From positions 19,607-83,606 of the forward strand of contig JAPOKO010000001.1 in assembly GCA_029977615.1 (NCBI GenBank): a stretch of DNA of 64,000 nucleotides, given 5' to 3'. The stretch's first letter is position 1; every line of letters starts with the position of its first letter. The position numbers and the translations under genes are program-made. The DNA is from a bacterium. GTDB taxonomy: Bacteria; Actinomycetota; Acidimicrobiia; Acidimicrobiales; Ilumatobacteraceae. Shown here piece after piece: positions 41,749 to 52,815 of this stretch. The notes beneath the pieces are model-generated. The model made no database searches and was not told where the DNA came from. It was given only the letters and a program-made list of their open reading frames with translations.

Positions 41749-42762
41749 GTGGCAAGTCAAACTTTGGAACAGGCGGTAGCCGAGCTCGTCAATGAGTTTG
41801 GCGGGAATCATGATTCTGATTATGTGACTCACATGATCATCACTGCTCTAGGTTTAGGTACAGATAGCACTTCCACTCTTGATCTCAAGATTGCTTCTTC
41901 GGCCCTGAAAGAAATGCGTGAAGCATTTGCAATGTTCGATCCATATGCGAATCGCAAAAAGGTGACCATTTTCGGTTCCGCGAGAACCAAGAAAGATGAT
42001 CCTCTCTATCTGCACACTCAGAACGTTGCAGCAGAGCTAGCGGCACAAGGATGGATGGTAGTTACGGGTGCAGGACCAGGAATCATGGAAGCAGGTATGG
42101 TCGGCGCAGGTCGCGACCAATCCATAGGCGTATCAATCCGCCTGCCTTTTGAGGCAAGTGCTAACCCAATCATTGCCGGGGACGGAAAGTTTGTCGAAAT
42201 GCGGTACTTCTTCACGCGCAAACTCATGCTCATGAAGGACTCCCAAGCATTCATCTGTATGCCTGGTGGATTCGGCACATTAGACGAAACTTTTGAACTG
42301 CTTACCTTGATGCAAACCGGTCGAGGGGCAATTGCTCCAACAGTGTTGCTCGATCTACCTGGCGACCATTTTTGGCGAACGATGGACGAATTCATTCAAA
42401 CTCAGCTGTTGCCGCGTGGTTTGATATCGGCATCTGATCTGTCTCTTTATCGAGTGTGTGAGACGACGAACGATGCAGTGAAGGAAATCATTGATTTCTA
42501 CAGAATCTTCCATTCCGTGCGATTCGTCGGTAAGTATTTGATCATTCGAATGAACAAGCAAATTAGCGATGTTGACCTTGAGGCGATCAATAACGAATTT
42601 AGCTATCTGTGTAAGCAGGGCGGGTTCGAAAAATGCGCTCCAACTCCGCAAGAAATCCAGAGCAACGACAACGTGGAGAAGGCTCGGTTGAAGTTTGAGT
42701 TTGTTCGCAACGACCTAGGTGGTCTTCGCGACGTGATCAATCGGATCAATCAAGCCGACTGA
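41749..42762 (+). CDS. LOG-family (TIGR00730) protein
   Basis: A 337-residue Rossmann-fold protein. The LOG signature 'PGGFGTLDE' (GGxGTxxE) and the upstream 'FFTRKLMLM' Arg are present. LOG proteins cleave nucleoside monophosphates at the N-glycosidic bond, as cytokinin riboside 5'-monophosphate hydrolases or pyrimidine/purine nucleosidases. The longer C-terminal region sets it apart from short LOGs. GTG 41749 follows transaldolase directly; its last 17 bp overlap the convergent coiled-coil gene. Confidence 0.85.
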   Translation: MASQTLEQAVAELVNEFGGNHDSDYVTHMIITALGLGTDSTSTLDLKIASSALKEMREAFAMFDPYANRKKVTIFGSARTKKDDPLYLHTQNVAAELAAQGWMVVTGAGPGIMEAGMVGAGRDQSIGVSIRLPFEASANPIIAGDGKFVEMRYFFTRKLMLMKDSQAFICMPGGFGTLDETFELLTLMQTGRGAIAPTVLLDLPGDHFWRTMDEFIQTQLLPRGLISASDLSLYRVCETTNDAVKEIIDFYRIFHSVRFVGKYLIIRMNKQISDVDLEAINNEFSYLCKQGGFEKCAPTPQEIQSNDNVEKARLKFEFVRNDLGGLRDVINRINQAD

Positions 42763-42934
42763 GAACGCCGATCGCCTTCTCCACTGCTCTACGGGCCTGT
42801 GTGAGTTGTCGCTCGAGCTCAGGACGCTTAGCTTCACCGGCTCGATGAGCCTCTTTAAGGGCATCTAGTGCCTTGTCGGCGAGGTCTTCAGAGACGCTTT
42901 GTAGGTTACTTACGATTTCTTCCACGGATGCCAC
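42746..42934 (-). CDS. Small helical (coiled-coil) protein
   Basis: A 62-residue protein, nearly all predicted helix with heptad-like spacing and many Glu/Arg/Ala. Conserved only in general character; function unknown. GTG start with TACAGT exactly 6 nt upstream. The 3' end overlaps the LOG gene antisense by 17 bp. It may be one of the small cell-division- or stress-related coiled coils of actinobacteria, but nothing here proves it. Confidence 0.6.
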   Translation of the reverse strand: MASVEEIVSNLQSVSEDLADKALDALKEAHRAGEAKRPELERQLTQARRAVEKAIGVLSRLD

Positions 42935-42940
42935 ATAGAA

Positions 42941-42946
42941 ACTGTA
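42941..42946 (-). promoter_or_regulatory. -10 box of coiled-coil gene, leaderless type
   Basis: TACAGT on the minus strand, ending exactly 6 nt before GTG 42934. Confidence 0.55.
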
Positions 42947-42967
42947 CTTCGTCTATCGTTATCGCTC

Positions 42968-43699
42968 GTGCCAAAGCCTAAAGACCTCCATGAATATGTC
43001 AGCTTCTCTGATCCGAATTCGGACCAGACCTGGATGATTGACGCAACATACCTGAAATCAAATTGGACCTGCATTTATGGTTCAGGATGCAAGGGTGTGC
43101 TCGATGACGATGCGACAAAGTTGCAACACGGTTGTTGTAGTTACGGTGCTCATTTCATCGACAAGAAAGATCTTGCTTCAGTGAAGCGTTCAGTTGCCCG
43201 ATTAAAGCCAGAGCATTGGCAGAACATGGAGCGCGGCAAGAACGGAAAGTGGCTGGGCAAGGAACGCGATGGCGCTGATGTGACGCGCAAAGTGAATGGC
43301 GTTTGCATCTTTCACAATGATGCAGATTTCGAAGGCGGACTCGGGTGTGCCTTTCACATCGCTGCTCTTGAGGCTGGCGAGCGTCCAATGGACTGGAAAC
43401 CAGATGTTTGCTGGCAAGTCCCTTTACGGCTTGAAGAATTCACAGAAGACGATGGTCACGTGGTGTCATTCGTGCGCGAATGGAAGCGCCGTGACTGGGG
43501 CGAAGGCGGTCATGATTTCCATTGGTGGTGTACCGATGACTCCAAGGCTTTTGTGGGCAAGAACCCCGTGTACCAGTACCTCAAGGATGAATTGACGGAG
43601 CTCGTGGGTCCAACCATCTACAAAATGATCGTGGACACGCTTTCGCGAGACAATTCGGTTCCAGTTGCGCATCCGAAGATGAAAAAAGCGAAGAGCTAG
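42968..43699 (+). CDS. Cysteine-rich conserved protein, possible metal binder
   Basis: A 243-residue soluble protein with eight cysteines (35, 41, 56, 57, 113, 127, 148, 188) plus clustered His/Trp, in an arrangement reminiscent of YkgJ/DUF3109-type Fe-S or zinc proteins ('CCSYGAHF', 'GVCIFHNDADFEGGLGCAFH'). No named family is certain. GTG 42968 has TATCGT 8 nt upstream. It shares the CTAG stop overlap with the convergent typA. The high Trp content ('HWWC', 'CWQ', 'MDWKP') is unusual. Confidence 0.75.
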   Translation: MPKPKDLHEYVSFSDPNSDQTWMIDATYLKSNWTCIYGSGCKGVLDDDATKLQHGCCSYGAHFIDKKDLASVKRSVARLKPEHWQNMERGKNGKWLGKERDGADVTRKVNGVCIFHNDADFEGGLGCAFHIAALEAGERPMDWKPDVCWQVPLRLEEFTEDDGHVVSFVREWKRRDWGEGGHDFHWWCTDDSKAFVGKNPVYQYLKDELTELVGPTIYKMIVDTLSRDNSVPVAHPKMKKAKS

Positions 43700-45543
43700 T
43701 TACTCGATTTTTTTGAGTACTTACGGCGATCCTCAAGCGTGAGATAACGCTTGCGGATACGAATGAAGCGTGGCGTTACTTCTACGAGTTCATCGTCGCC
43801 AATCCATTCGATTGCGGTTTCTAAAGTGTGGGTAACTGGCGTAGCCAATTTCGGACCGTCGTCGTGACTATGCGTACGAATGTTGGTCTTTTCCTTGGCG
43901 CGAACCGCATTAACAACCATCTCGTCTTCACGTGCGTTTTCGCCAACAACCATTCCCTCATATGTGTCGTCACCGGGTGAAACAAACAAGGTTCCGCGAA
44001 GCTGCAAGTTGTCAAGCGCATAAGCGGTTGTAGTGCCCATACGATCTGCGATCATTGCACCTCCCAAACGGTGAGGAAGTTCTCCACACCAAGGCATCCA
44101 GCCCGCGAGGCTTTGGTGCAAAAGCGCCGTTCCGCGAGTTACGGTAAGCAACAACGAGCGGAAACCAATGAGGCCGCGCGAAGGTGCTTCGAAACTCACT
44201 ATGGTGCGTCCAGGGTCTCCTGGACGGAGATCGGTGATACGGCCCTTACGTGGTGCCAGCGCTTGCGTGATTGCACCAACATATTCGTCTGGAACGTCGC
44301 AAGTACCCGATTCGAGAGGCTCATGACGCTTGCCATCGATTTCCTTAGTGATTACCTCAGGACGGCTCACCTGCAACTCGAAACCTTCACGACGCATGTT
44401 CTCGATGAGAACTGCCAGTTGTAGTTCTCCTCGACCAGCCACTTCCATTACCTCAGCAACTTCTGTGTTTGAAATCTTGATACTTACGTTTCCAAGAATT
44501 TCTTTATTCAATCGATCACGAAGGTGGCGACTTGTGAGGTACTTACCATCGCGACCAGCATAAGGCGATGTGTTTACGCCAAAACTCATACGAAGTACTG
44601 GCTCGTCAACTTCCAGTCGTGGAAGTGCAACCGGATTGTCGACTGACGCTATGGTGTCGCCAACTTCTACTTCCTCAATACCCGACAAAATAAACAAGTC
44701 TCCAGCCACAATCTCGGTTGCGTCAGATCGGTCAATGCCCGAAAACTGAAAGAGACTGCTGAGTTTTCGCTTTAGTACAGGTGCAGCATTGGTCTCAGTT
44801 GGTTTCTGACAAACGGCAACAGTTTCACCTTTGCGAAGTACCCCAGAAATAACACGACCGATTGCTAATCGACCGAGGTAATCGGAAGCATCCAAGTTGG
44901 TCACCATGGCTTGTAACGGTGCACTTGCATCATTCTTTGGAGCAGGAATGTGCTCAACAATTGCATCGAGCAATGGACTCAAATCGGTATCCATTGAAGG
45001 CATACCGAGCCCCTTCATTGCACGACTCTCACGAGCAACAGCGGAGTACACAGGGAATGAAAGGTGGTGATCAGCGTGAGCGAGATCGAGGAACAACTGC
45101 TCAACTTCAAGAAGCACTTCTTCCTTGCGCTCATCTTGACGATCAACTTTGTTGATTACCAGAATTACTGGAAGATCTAGCTGCAGTGCCTTTGAAAGGA
45201 CGTAGCGCGTTTGTGGTAGCGGACCTTCTGCAGCGTCAACCAACAACAAAATTCCGTCAACCAGTGCAAGTGCTCGCTCAACTTCACCACCGAAATCAGC
45301 GTGACCTGGAGTGTCTACCAAATTGATCTTGGTGCCCTTCCACTCAATTTGAGCGGCTTTTGCCAAAATGGTGATTCCACGCTCGCGTTCTTGATCGTCG
45401 TTGTCCATGACACGATCGACTACGGCTGAGTGTGCTGCAAAAGTTCCCGTGCTACGCAGAAGCGCATCTACAAGAGTGGTTTTGCCATGGTCTACGTGCG
45501 CCACAAGGGCGATGTTGCGCAAATTGCTTGATTGTTGTGTCAT
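43696..45543 (-). CDS. typA: Ribosome-associated GTPase TypA (BipA)
   Basis: A 615-residue translational GTPase of the EF-G-like BipA/TypA family. P-loop 'AHVDHGKT' at residues 15-22, 'DTPGHADFGGEVERAL' G3, 'NKVD' G4, and the C-terminal TypA-specific domain with 'RPEVITKEIDGKRHEPLE'. It helps ribosome assembly and stress adaptation. ATG 45543 is chosen; the 30-residue extension to 45633 is Lys-rich and overlaps the upstream small gene. Confidence 0.95.
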   Translation of the reverse strand: MTQQSSNLRNIALVAHVDHGKTTLVDALLRSTGTFAAHSAVVDRVMDNDDQERERGITILAKAAQIEWKGTKINLVDTPGHADFGGEVERALALVDGILLLVDAAEGPLPQTRYVLSKALQLDLPVILVINKVDRQDERKEEVLLEVEQLFLDLAHADHHLSFPVYSAVARESRAMKGLGMPSMDTDLSPLLDAIVEHIPAPKNDASAPLQAMVTNLDASDYLGRLAIGRVISGVLRKGETVAVCQKPTETNAAPVLKRKLSSLFQFSGIDRSDATEIVAGDLFILSGIEEVEVGDTIASVDNPVALPRLEVDEPVLRMSFGVNTSPYAGRDGKYLTSRHLRDRLNKEILGNVSIKISNTEVAEVMEVAGRGELQLAVLIENMRREGFELQVSRPEVITKEIDGKRHEPLESGTCDVPDEYVGAITQALAPRKGRITDLRPGDPGRTIVSFEAPSRGLIGFRSLLLTVTRGTALLHQSLAGWMPWCGELPHRLGGAMIADRMGTTTAYALDNLQLRGTLFVSPGDDTYEGMVVGENAREDEMVVNAVRAKEKTNIRTHSHDDGPKLATPVTHTLETAIEWIGDDELVEVTPRFIRIRKRYLTLEDRRKYSKKSSN

Positions 45544-45580
45544 TTGTTGGGGGTGATATGAAAAAGCCGGGATGGCTGAT

Positions 45581-45775
45581 TTAGATCTCTTCCTCTTCGC
45601 TTTCTTCGTCGTCTTCATCGAATCGCACTCCATAGCGTTCCGCTATGGCTGCATATTCGTCCTCTTCGGTCTGCGGCGAACGCGAACGACCACCAAAACC
45701 CAAATCTTCGGCCGTAGGACCTGATTGCTTCAATCTGCGCGCTTCTTCAAAGCGACGATGACGACCCTTCTTCAC
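45581..45775 (-). CDS. Small charged protein upstream of typA
   Basis: A 64-residue protein: basic N-terminal helix ('KKGRHRRFEEARRLKQ') and a strongly acidic C-terminus ('DEDDEESEEEEI'). No family recognised. GTG start with GGAG 8 nt upstream. The gap to typA is 37 bp. Small actinobacterial proteins of this kind are annotated as hypothetical. Confidence 0.6.
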   Translation of the reverse strand: MKKGRHRRFEEARRLKQSGPTAEDLGFGGRSRSPQTEEDEYAAIAERYGVRFDEDDEESEEEEI

Positions 45776-45804
45776 GGTAGGGGCTCCGAACTGTGCTCGG
45801 ACGA

Positions 45805-45819
45805 CTACCGCTTCGGTAG
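45805..45819. other. Short inverted repeat in the gap between rnd and the small charged gene
   Basis: CTACCG/CGGTAG with a 3-nt spacer. No T-run follows on either strand, so it is a weak terminator candidate at best; it may be a regulator site or only an RNA hairpin in the 5' leader. Confidence 0.25.
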
Positions 45820-45878
45820 CCGCCTATTGAATAAACATCGCAGATGACTCTAGCCGTTGAAAAGGCTCAAAATGGGCA

Positions 45879-47021
45879 TTATTGCAAGGTTGTTGGTAAA
45901 AGTCGAAGGCGCCCTCGCCCATCAAAACTGAGTCCCGCTTCACCAGAAAGAATCTTTTCAATGTCTCGTCCGACAATCTCGGCACGCCAGCCTGTGGATA
46001 ACCGCGAGTTCGCAGATTTTCGCAGTAAGTCCATAATGTCCTGCCGGGTCCCTAGCAAAGTTGCATCTACATGATGTTCGCGAGCGAGCTCACCTATCCA
46101 GGCAGCGATAAGGCTCATTGCAGGTCGGAATTCCTTATCTACATCGTCGTGTTCCGTTTGCGGAAACTTTGCTTCAATGTTGCGACCTCGTGCAACTGCA
46201 TCAACAATTTCTTGTCCAACCTGACCACCGATTTGGCGACTCTCAAGTCCGCGGATTGATGACAAATCCGCAACTGTGGCAGGTAATGCATGTGCAATTC
46301 CGAGAAGAGCAATATCCGAAAGCACACGGCGTGGAGGCATGTCGTGCTGCATTGCCTTGCGCTCTCGCCATTCAGCAACCGACTGAGCAACACCTCGAGA
46401 CGCAGGCCTCAATGTTCGTACTTCTTTAATTTTCAGCCAAGCCTCCGCAGGATCTTGTGGTCCGCTGGGCCGCAATCGCAGTTCTTCGCACGCTTCGGCA
46501 GCCCACGATGCTCTACCTAATTCGTTCAATCGAGCCTTGATGCTGTCATGCAGGACGAACAGATAATCAACGTCACTGGCTGCATATTTCTGTTGATCCG
46601 CAGTTAGCGGCCTACGCAACCAATCAGTTAAACGATCGCCTTTCGGGAGCGATATCTTCAGTTCGTTTTGCACCAAGGAAGCCAAAGATGGTGTCGACAT
46701 TCCGATAAACCCAGAGGATAACTGAGTATCAAATATTCGTTTTGGAATGGATCCGGAAGCGTGCTGAAGAACTTCGAGATCCTGTTGAGCAGCGTGGACG
46801 ACGCACAGCACATCAGCAGCGAACAATCGAGTAAGTAACTGTGCATCAATAGCTAAAGGATCTACTAGAGCGGTTACATCTCCCACCCGGATTTGGATCA
46901 GGGCAAGTTTCGGATAGTACGTTTTCTCGCGATGAAACTCGGTATCTAGGGCATATCGATCGGACGCAATCACCTGATCAATGATTCTGTTCAACTCAGA
47001 ATCTGAATCGATCCATATCAT
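45879..47021 (-). CDS. rnd: Ribonuclease D
   Basis: A 380-residue DEDD 3'-5' exoribonuclease for tRNA 3' processing and RNA turnover. Exo I 'DTEF' (Asp26, Glu28), Exo II 'QQDLEVL' (Asp81), Exo III 'YAASDVDYL' (Tyr146, Asp150), and a C-terminal HRDC-like helical domain. It follows the rhodanese gene by 12 nt. Confidence 0.93.
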   Translation of the reverse strand: MIWIDSDSELNRIIDQVIASDRYALDTEFHREKTYYPKLALIQIRVGDVTALVDPLAIDAQLLTRLFAADVLCVVHAAQQDLEVLQHASGSIPKRIFDTQLSSGFIGMSTPSLASLVQNELKISLPKGDRLTDWLRRPLTADQQKYAASDVDYLFVLHDSIKARLNELGRASWAAEACEELRLRPSGPQDPAEAWLKIKEVRTLRPASRGVAQSVAEWRERKAMQHDMPPRRVLSDIALLGIAHALPATVADLSSIRGLESRQIGGQVGQEIVDAVARGRNIEAKFPQTEHDDVDKEFRPAMSLIAAWIGELAREHHVDATLLGTRQDIMDLLRKSANSRLSTGWRAEIVGRDIEKILSGEAGLSFDGRGRLRLLPTTLQ

Positions 47022-47033
47022 CTGAAAACTGGC

Positions 47034-47348
47034 CTATTCGCCAGTAACAACAGCATTGCCTGATGCGATCCAGCCAGATGTACCGCCAGAGACATTAACA
47101 AGATTATCGATATCAAAATCAGCCAAAAACTGACAAGCTCGCATACTGCGACCACCTGCTTGGCATATGACATAAACCGTTCCTTCGTGTCGGAACTCGT
47201 CGACTCGATCTTGCAGTGTGGACAAAGGGATTGAAATCGCATTTGGTACATGACCAGCCAGATACTCATCAGTTTCGCGCACGTCAATTACCAATGAGCC
47301 CGAGGCTACGAGGGGTTCGAAATCCGCAATTGCTATTTCAGGAATCAT
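47034..47348 (-). CDS. Rhodanese-like domain protein
   Basis: A 104-residue single-domain rhodanese. 'VIDVRETDEYLAGHVPNAISIP' and the active-site loop 'CQAGGRS' contain the sulfur-carrying Cys. It probably transfers sulfane sulfur. ATG 47348 is chosen because the upstream reading overlaps the mobA-like gene; TAGGAT lies 7 nt before it. It may serve sulfur delivery for molybdopterin synthesis next door, which is inference. Confidence 0.88.
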   Translation of the reverse strand: MIPEIAIADFEPLVASGSLVIDVRETDEYLAGHVPNAISIPLSTLQDRVDEFRHEGTVYVICQAGGRSMRACQFLADFDIDNLVNVSGGTSGWIASGNAVVTGE

Positions 47349-47355
47349 CGGCCTT

Positions 47356-47361
47356 ATCCTA
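47356..47361 (-). promoter_or_regulatory. -10 box of the rhodanese gene, near-leaderless
   Basis: TAGGAT on the minus strand, 7 nt before ATG 47348. It overlaps the stop codon of the mobA-like gene. Confidence 0.45.
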
Positions 47362-47919
47362 TTGCGCGTCAAGTGGTGTGTTGATGTTCGTGAGAAGTTG
47401 CTCAGAGAAAAATTGGTCACGAACGTTGAGCCCAACAACCGCCCGATGAATTGCACGTTCTCCCGATTCAAACGCACTAATCATGTGATCTTTGGCCAAT
47501 TCAACATTCCAGCAACTCAACAACCAATGTCGCAGATGGGGAATGCTGGCATCGGCAGATACGACAACGCTGTATTGGCCTAAGGACTCTGATAATTGGC
47601 GAAATTGATCTGCAAAAAAATATGGCGTATCGCAAGGGGCAAAGATAACTAGCTCGGTATTGGCATTTTCCAATACGTCGCAAATAGCTCCAAGAGGACC
47701 TTGACCTTCCCGACTACCGGTGATGCGAGGCATCCCAGCAAAATCTGGATGATCGATAACTGGCCCAACAAAAAACGTTTCGGATTGAATCGCAGACTTG
47801 AGATTGTTGTACACAATCAAACCCATCGGCTTTTCGCCAACGTGATGGAGCAACTTATTTGAACCGAACCGCGAACTGCGACCACCGCTTAAGACGAATC
47901 CAGAAACTGTATGGCTCAT
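47359..47919 (-). CDS. mobA: MobA-like NTP transferase
   Basis: A 186-residue nucleotidyltransferase fold. 'LSGGRSSRFGSNK' is the nucleotide-binding signature and 'APCDTPYF' the metal-binding segment. MobA attaches GMP to molybdopterin; related MocA-like enzymes add CMP. No other molybdenum-cofactor genes are visible here. It lies 8 nt after the DUF3151 gene. Confidence 0.8.
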   Translation of the reverse strand: MSHTVSGFVLSGGRSSRFGSNKLLHHVGEKPMGLIVYNNLKSAIQSETFFVGPVIDHPDFAGMPRITGSREGQGPLGAICDVLENANTELVIFAPCDTPYFFADQFRQLSESLGQYSVVVSADASIPHLRHWLLSCWNVELAKDHMISAFESGERAIHRAVVGLNVRDQFFSEQLLTNINTPLDAQ

Positions 47920-47927
47920 CTACGTGT

Positions 47928-48356
47928 CTATGGCTTGCCGTTCGGATCACATTGCAACAAGAACTGAGTGCATCTGGTCGCTTCATCGGCCTCTCCGATT
48001 AATGCTGCTGTTCGTGCGAGACCGTCTAAGCAATTGAGGAAACCATGATTAGAAACTGCTGACCATCGAACATAACCACTGCCTTTCCAGCCGTTCTGGC
48101 GTAATGCATCAAGGCCTCTGTGATAGCCAACACGATAAGCCATATAACTTTCGACGGTATCTCGTGCAACATCTCCCAACGCCGCCCATGCAGCAAGGCA
48201 GCGCGGATGATTAGCAACCACTCGTGCGACAGCGTCTCGCCTATCGCGCTCTGCAGAACCCAACGCTGCGTCCAATTGCGCTTGTACCCCATTTTCAATA
48301 GGTGGAAGCACCACATTCGGAGGACCAGTACCTGAAACATTGACCGTTGAGCTCAT
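47928..48356 (-). CDS. DUF3151 protein
   Basis: A 142-residue soluble protein of the actinobacterial DUF3151 family. Signatures: 'GYHRGLDALRQNGWKGSG', 'GFLNCLDGLARTA' and 'HPRCLAAWAALGD' with helical, TPR-like character. Function unknown. ATG with TACGGT exactly 6 nt upstream. Diverges from the small membrane-protein gene at 48414. Confidence 0.85.
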   Translation of the reverse strand: MSSTVNVSGTGPPNVVLPPIENGVQAQLDAALGSAERDRRDAVARVVANHPRCLAAWAALGDVARDTVESYMAYRVGYHRGLDALRQNGWKGSGYVRWSAVSNHGFLNCLDGLARTAALIGEADEATRCTQFLLQCDPNGKP

Positions 48357-48362
48357 GGGCTA

Positions 48363-48368
48363 ACCGTA
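48363..48368 (-). promoter_or_regulatory. -10 box of DUF3151 gene, leaderless type
   Basis: TACGGT on the minus strand, ending exactly 6 nt before ATG 48356. Confidence 0.6.
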
Positions 48369-48413
48369 TACGAGATGTGCTTCCTCTCCTGGCTTTACTG
48401 GCAGAATGTAATC

Positions 48414-48707
48414 ATGATCGCACTTTCATTTGATGCTGACAGTGTTAAGAATTATTCCCTTGCAGCAATGGGGGGCTCATTCGTAGGTCTGCTTCTTGTC
48501 TTGAAGTTCGCAAAATCAATAGTGTCAAAATTACTGCTTCTCATCGTGTGTGTCGGAGTCGGTGTTTTGGCATTTACTCAGCGAGACGCAGTTAATGCTT
48601 GTATCGCAACAGCGAATGAACAGACCCAAGCGGGCACACCCTTTGAAACAACATGCACGTTCTTTGGCCAAAGTGTTTCGCTTTCGGGTATAAGTCAGCA
48701 GCCATGA
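48414..48707 (+). CDS. Small membrane protein
   Basis: A 97-residue protein with two hydrophobic segments ('AAMGGSFVGLLLVLKFA' and 'LLLLIVCVGVGVLAF') and a C-terminal extracytoplasmic part with two cysteines that could form a disulfide. Function unknown. ATG 48414 is preferred: CAGAAT ends 6 nt upstream. It overlaps the M18 aminopeptidase start by 4 bp. Confidence 0.6.
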   Translation: MIALSFDADSVKNYSLAAMGGSFVGLLLVLKFAKSIVSKLLLLIVCVGVGVLAFTQRDAVNACIATANEQTQAGTPFETTCTFFGQSVSLSGISQQP

Positions 48708-49954
48708 TCAATTCGTTTCTTGAAAACATCGATGAATGCCCTACTTCGCATCACGTAGTTAACAAAGCGACATTGTTGTTACAACACAATGGATTTACCC
48801 ACGTCGCTGTAAATAGCACCTTCACTACCGAACATCTGAAACATGGTTTTGTGTCAAATGGTGGGACGATCATCGCTTGGAAGAACGCTGATTCAATTGC
48901 TGCCCGTGGAATACGAATTGTCGGTGCGCACACTGATTCGCCCGGATTGCATGTCAAACCCAATCCAGACACTCACACACTGAACTGGCAACAGTTACAG
49001 ATTGAGGTTTATGGTGGCCCACTTCTGAATTCATGGTTGGATCGTGATCTTGCCATTGCAGGTCATGTTGTGTTGCGAGATGGTCGTACGTTGTTGTTTT
49101 CTTCACACCAACCAGTTGCTCGCATTCCTCAACTTGCCATCCATCTTGATCGAGAAGTGAACGACAAAGGTCTTGTCCTCAATCGGCATCAGCATCTCAC
49201 GCCCATCTGGGCAACTACATCAGTAGCAGGGTCGTTTGAATCTTGGCTTGCTCAACAAGTTTCAGTATCTCCTTCGCAAATTGCATCGTGGTCGGCACAA
49301 TTAGTGGACACCCAGAAGGCTCAAATCTTTGGTCGTAATTCGGAATTTATCGCTTCTTCAAGAATTGATAATCAAATCTCTTGTTGGGCTGCACTCTCGT
49401 CTCTTCTTGAAGTTGATACCGATCAGCCGATGATGATCGCACTGTTTGACCATGAAGAAGTTGGTTCGCAAAGTGCGCATGGCGCTGGAGGACCAATGCT
49501 TGAGCATGTTCTAGAGCGGCTATCAGTGGCAGCTGAATCCTCCCGCTCCGATTATTTGGTCTCTTTACAGAAGAGTCATTGCGTTTCTGCTGACAATGCT
49601 CATGCAGTACATCCAAATTATGTGGATCGCCATGAAATGAACAATGCCCCATTTGTCAATCAAGGCGTTGTTATAAAAACCAATGTCAACCAGCGCTACG
49701 CAACTACCCCGAAGTCGCTTGTTCCAATTATTCATGCAGCAACTACTGCTGGGGTCAATCTGCAGTCGTTCTCTTCACGTAATAACATCGCCTGTGGTTC
49801 TACAATTGGTCCAATTACCGCAACTCGAATTGGTATTGAAATTGTCGATATTGGAGTACCCCAATTATCAATGCACTCAATTCGGGAAATGTGTGGCACA
49901 ACAGATCCTGTGGATCTAGTCGCCCTTCTTAGCGCTTACTTTTCGCGCCTGTAG
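48704..49954 (+). CDS. apeB: M18-family aminopeptidase
   Basis: A 416-residue dinuclear zinc aminopeptidase (aspartyl aminopeptidase type). 'GAHTDSPGLHVKP' has the first metal His and Asp; 'FDHEEVGS' carries the catalytic Glu and metal ligand; 'HAVHPNY' and the later 'QVDIG' region complete the site. It is cytosolic. ATG 48704 overlaps the previous gene's stop (ATGA). It ends 6 nt from the convergent plsC. Confidence 0.93.
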   Translation: MINSFLENIDECPTSHHVVNKATLLLQHNGFTHVAVNSTFTTEHLKHGFVSNGGTIIAWKNADSIAARGIRIVGAHTDSPGLHVKPNPDTHTLNWQQLQIEVYGGPLLNSWLDRDLAIAGHVVLRDGRTLLFSSHQPVARIPQLAIHLDREVNDKGLVLNRHQHLTPIWATTSVAGSFESWLAQQVSVSPSQIASWSAQLVDTQKAQIFGRNSEFIASSRIDNQISCWAALSSLLEVDTDQPMMIALFDHEEVGSQSAHGAGGPMLEHVLERLSVAAESSRSDYLVSLQKSHCVSADNAHAVHPNYVDRHEMNNAPFVNQGVVIKTNVNQRYATTPKSLVPIIHAATTAGVNLQSFSSRNNIACGSTIGPITATRIGIEIVDIGVPQLSMHSIREMCGTTDPVDLVALLSAYFSRL

Positions 49955-49960
49955 ATCACG

Positions 49961-50634
49961 CTAACGAATTAAGCGGTTCGCTTCGTTCAGCAACTTCTGT
50001 AATTCAACTTGCAGCGTCACCGTGAGTTCGGCAATTTGTTCGCGCGAAGCTCTTCCACCACCAGGAACTTCTGCCGCAATGGGCCTTCCAATAACCATTC
50101 GACATTTCTTAAAACGAATCGCTTTTGAACCCGATCGCATCACGTCTTCTGTGCCCGAAATGCCTGCTGGAACTATCGGAACACCAGTTTTCAGTGCCAC
50201 ATAAGCAGCGCCATCGAACAGAGGTTGAACGTCCGGTCCGTAATGACGGGTTCCTTCCGGGAACATCACGAGCGGTTCGCCACTTTGAAGCACAGCGATG
50301 CAACGTTTCAAGGCCTCAAGATCAGCCGATCCGCGGGTCACTGGAAATGCACCAAGAGCAGTCATGACTTTTCCAATTGGTTTGAACTTCCAAATTGAAT
50401 CTTTCCCCATAAATCGCATCCTTCGTCGAGTAGCAGCTGATGCAACGGGAATATCAATGGTTGAACGATGAGTGGGCGCAAATACAAAGGCACCAGTTTT
50501 TGGAACATTTTCTAGACCGACTACTCGCAACCGAAGGTAGGAGCGACAAATTGCAACAACTAAAACGCGAACACATGCGTAGAAGATTTTTGTTGACCGA
50601 GATTGTCCAACAATTCGTGAATCGACGGCGGCCA

Positions 50635-50635
<1 letters not shown>
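49961..50635 (-). CDS. plsC: 1-acyl-sn-glycerol-3-phosphate acyltransferase
   Basis: A 224-residue membrane-associated acyltransferase that makes phosphatidic acid. H-x4-D as 'HRSTID', 'FPEGTRHYG' (motif III) and 'VPIVPAGI' (motif IV). One or two N-terminal hydrophobic segments. The ATG overlaps the cmk stop as TAATG, so the two are coupled. Confidence 0.93.
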
Positions 50636-52781
<2,146 letters not shown>

Positions 52782-52815
52782 TTAGGCTACTCCGTATTTG
52801 TAGCCTCATATTCAC

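Noticed and set aside
45776..45878. Intrinsic terminator or attenuator before typA operon
   Set aside because: The hairpin at 45805-45819 has only a 6-bp stem and no T-run; listed only as an inverted repeat.
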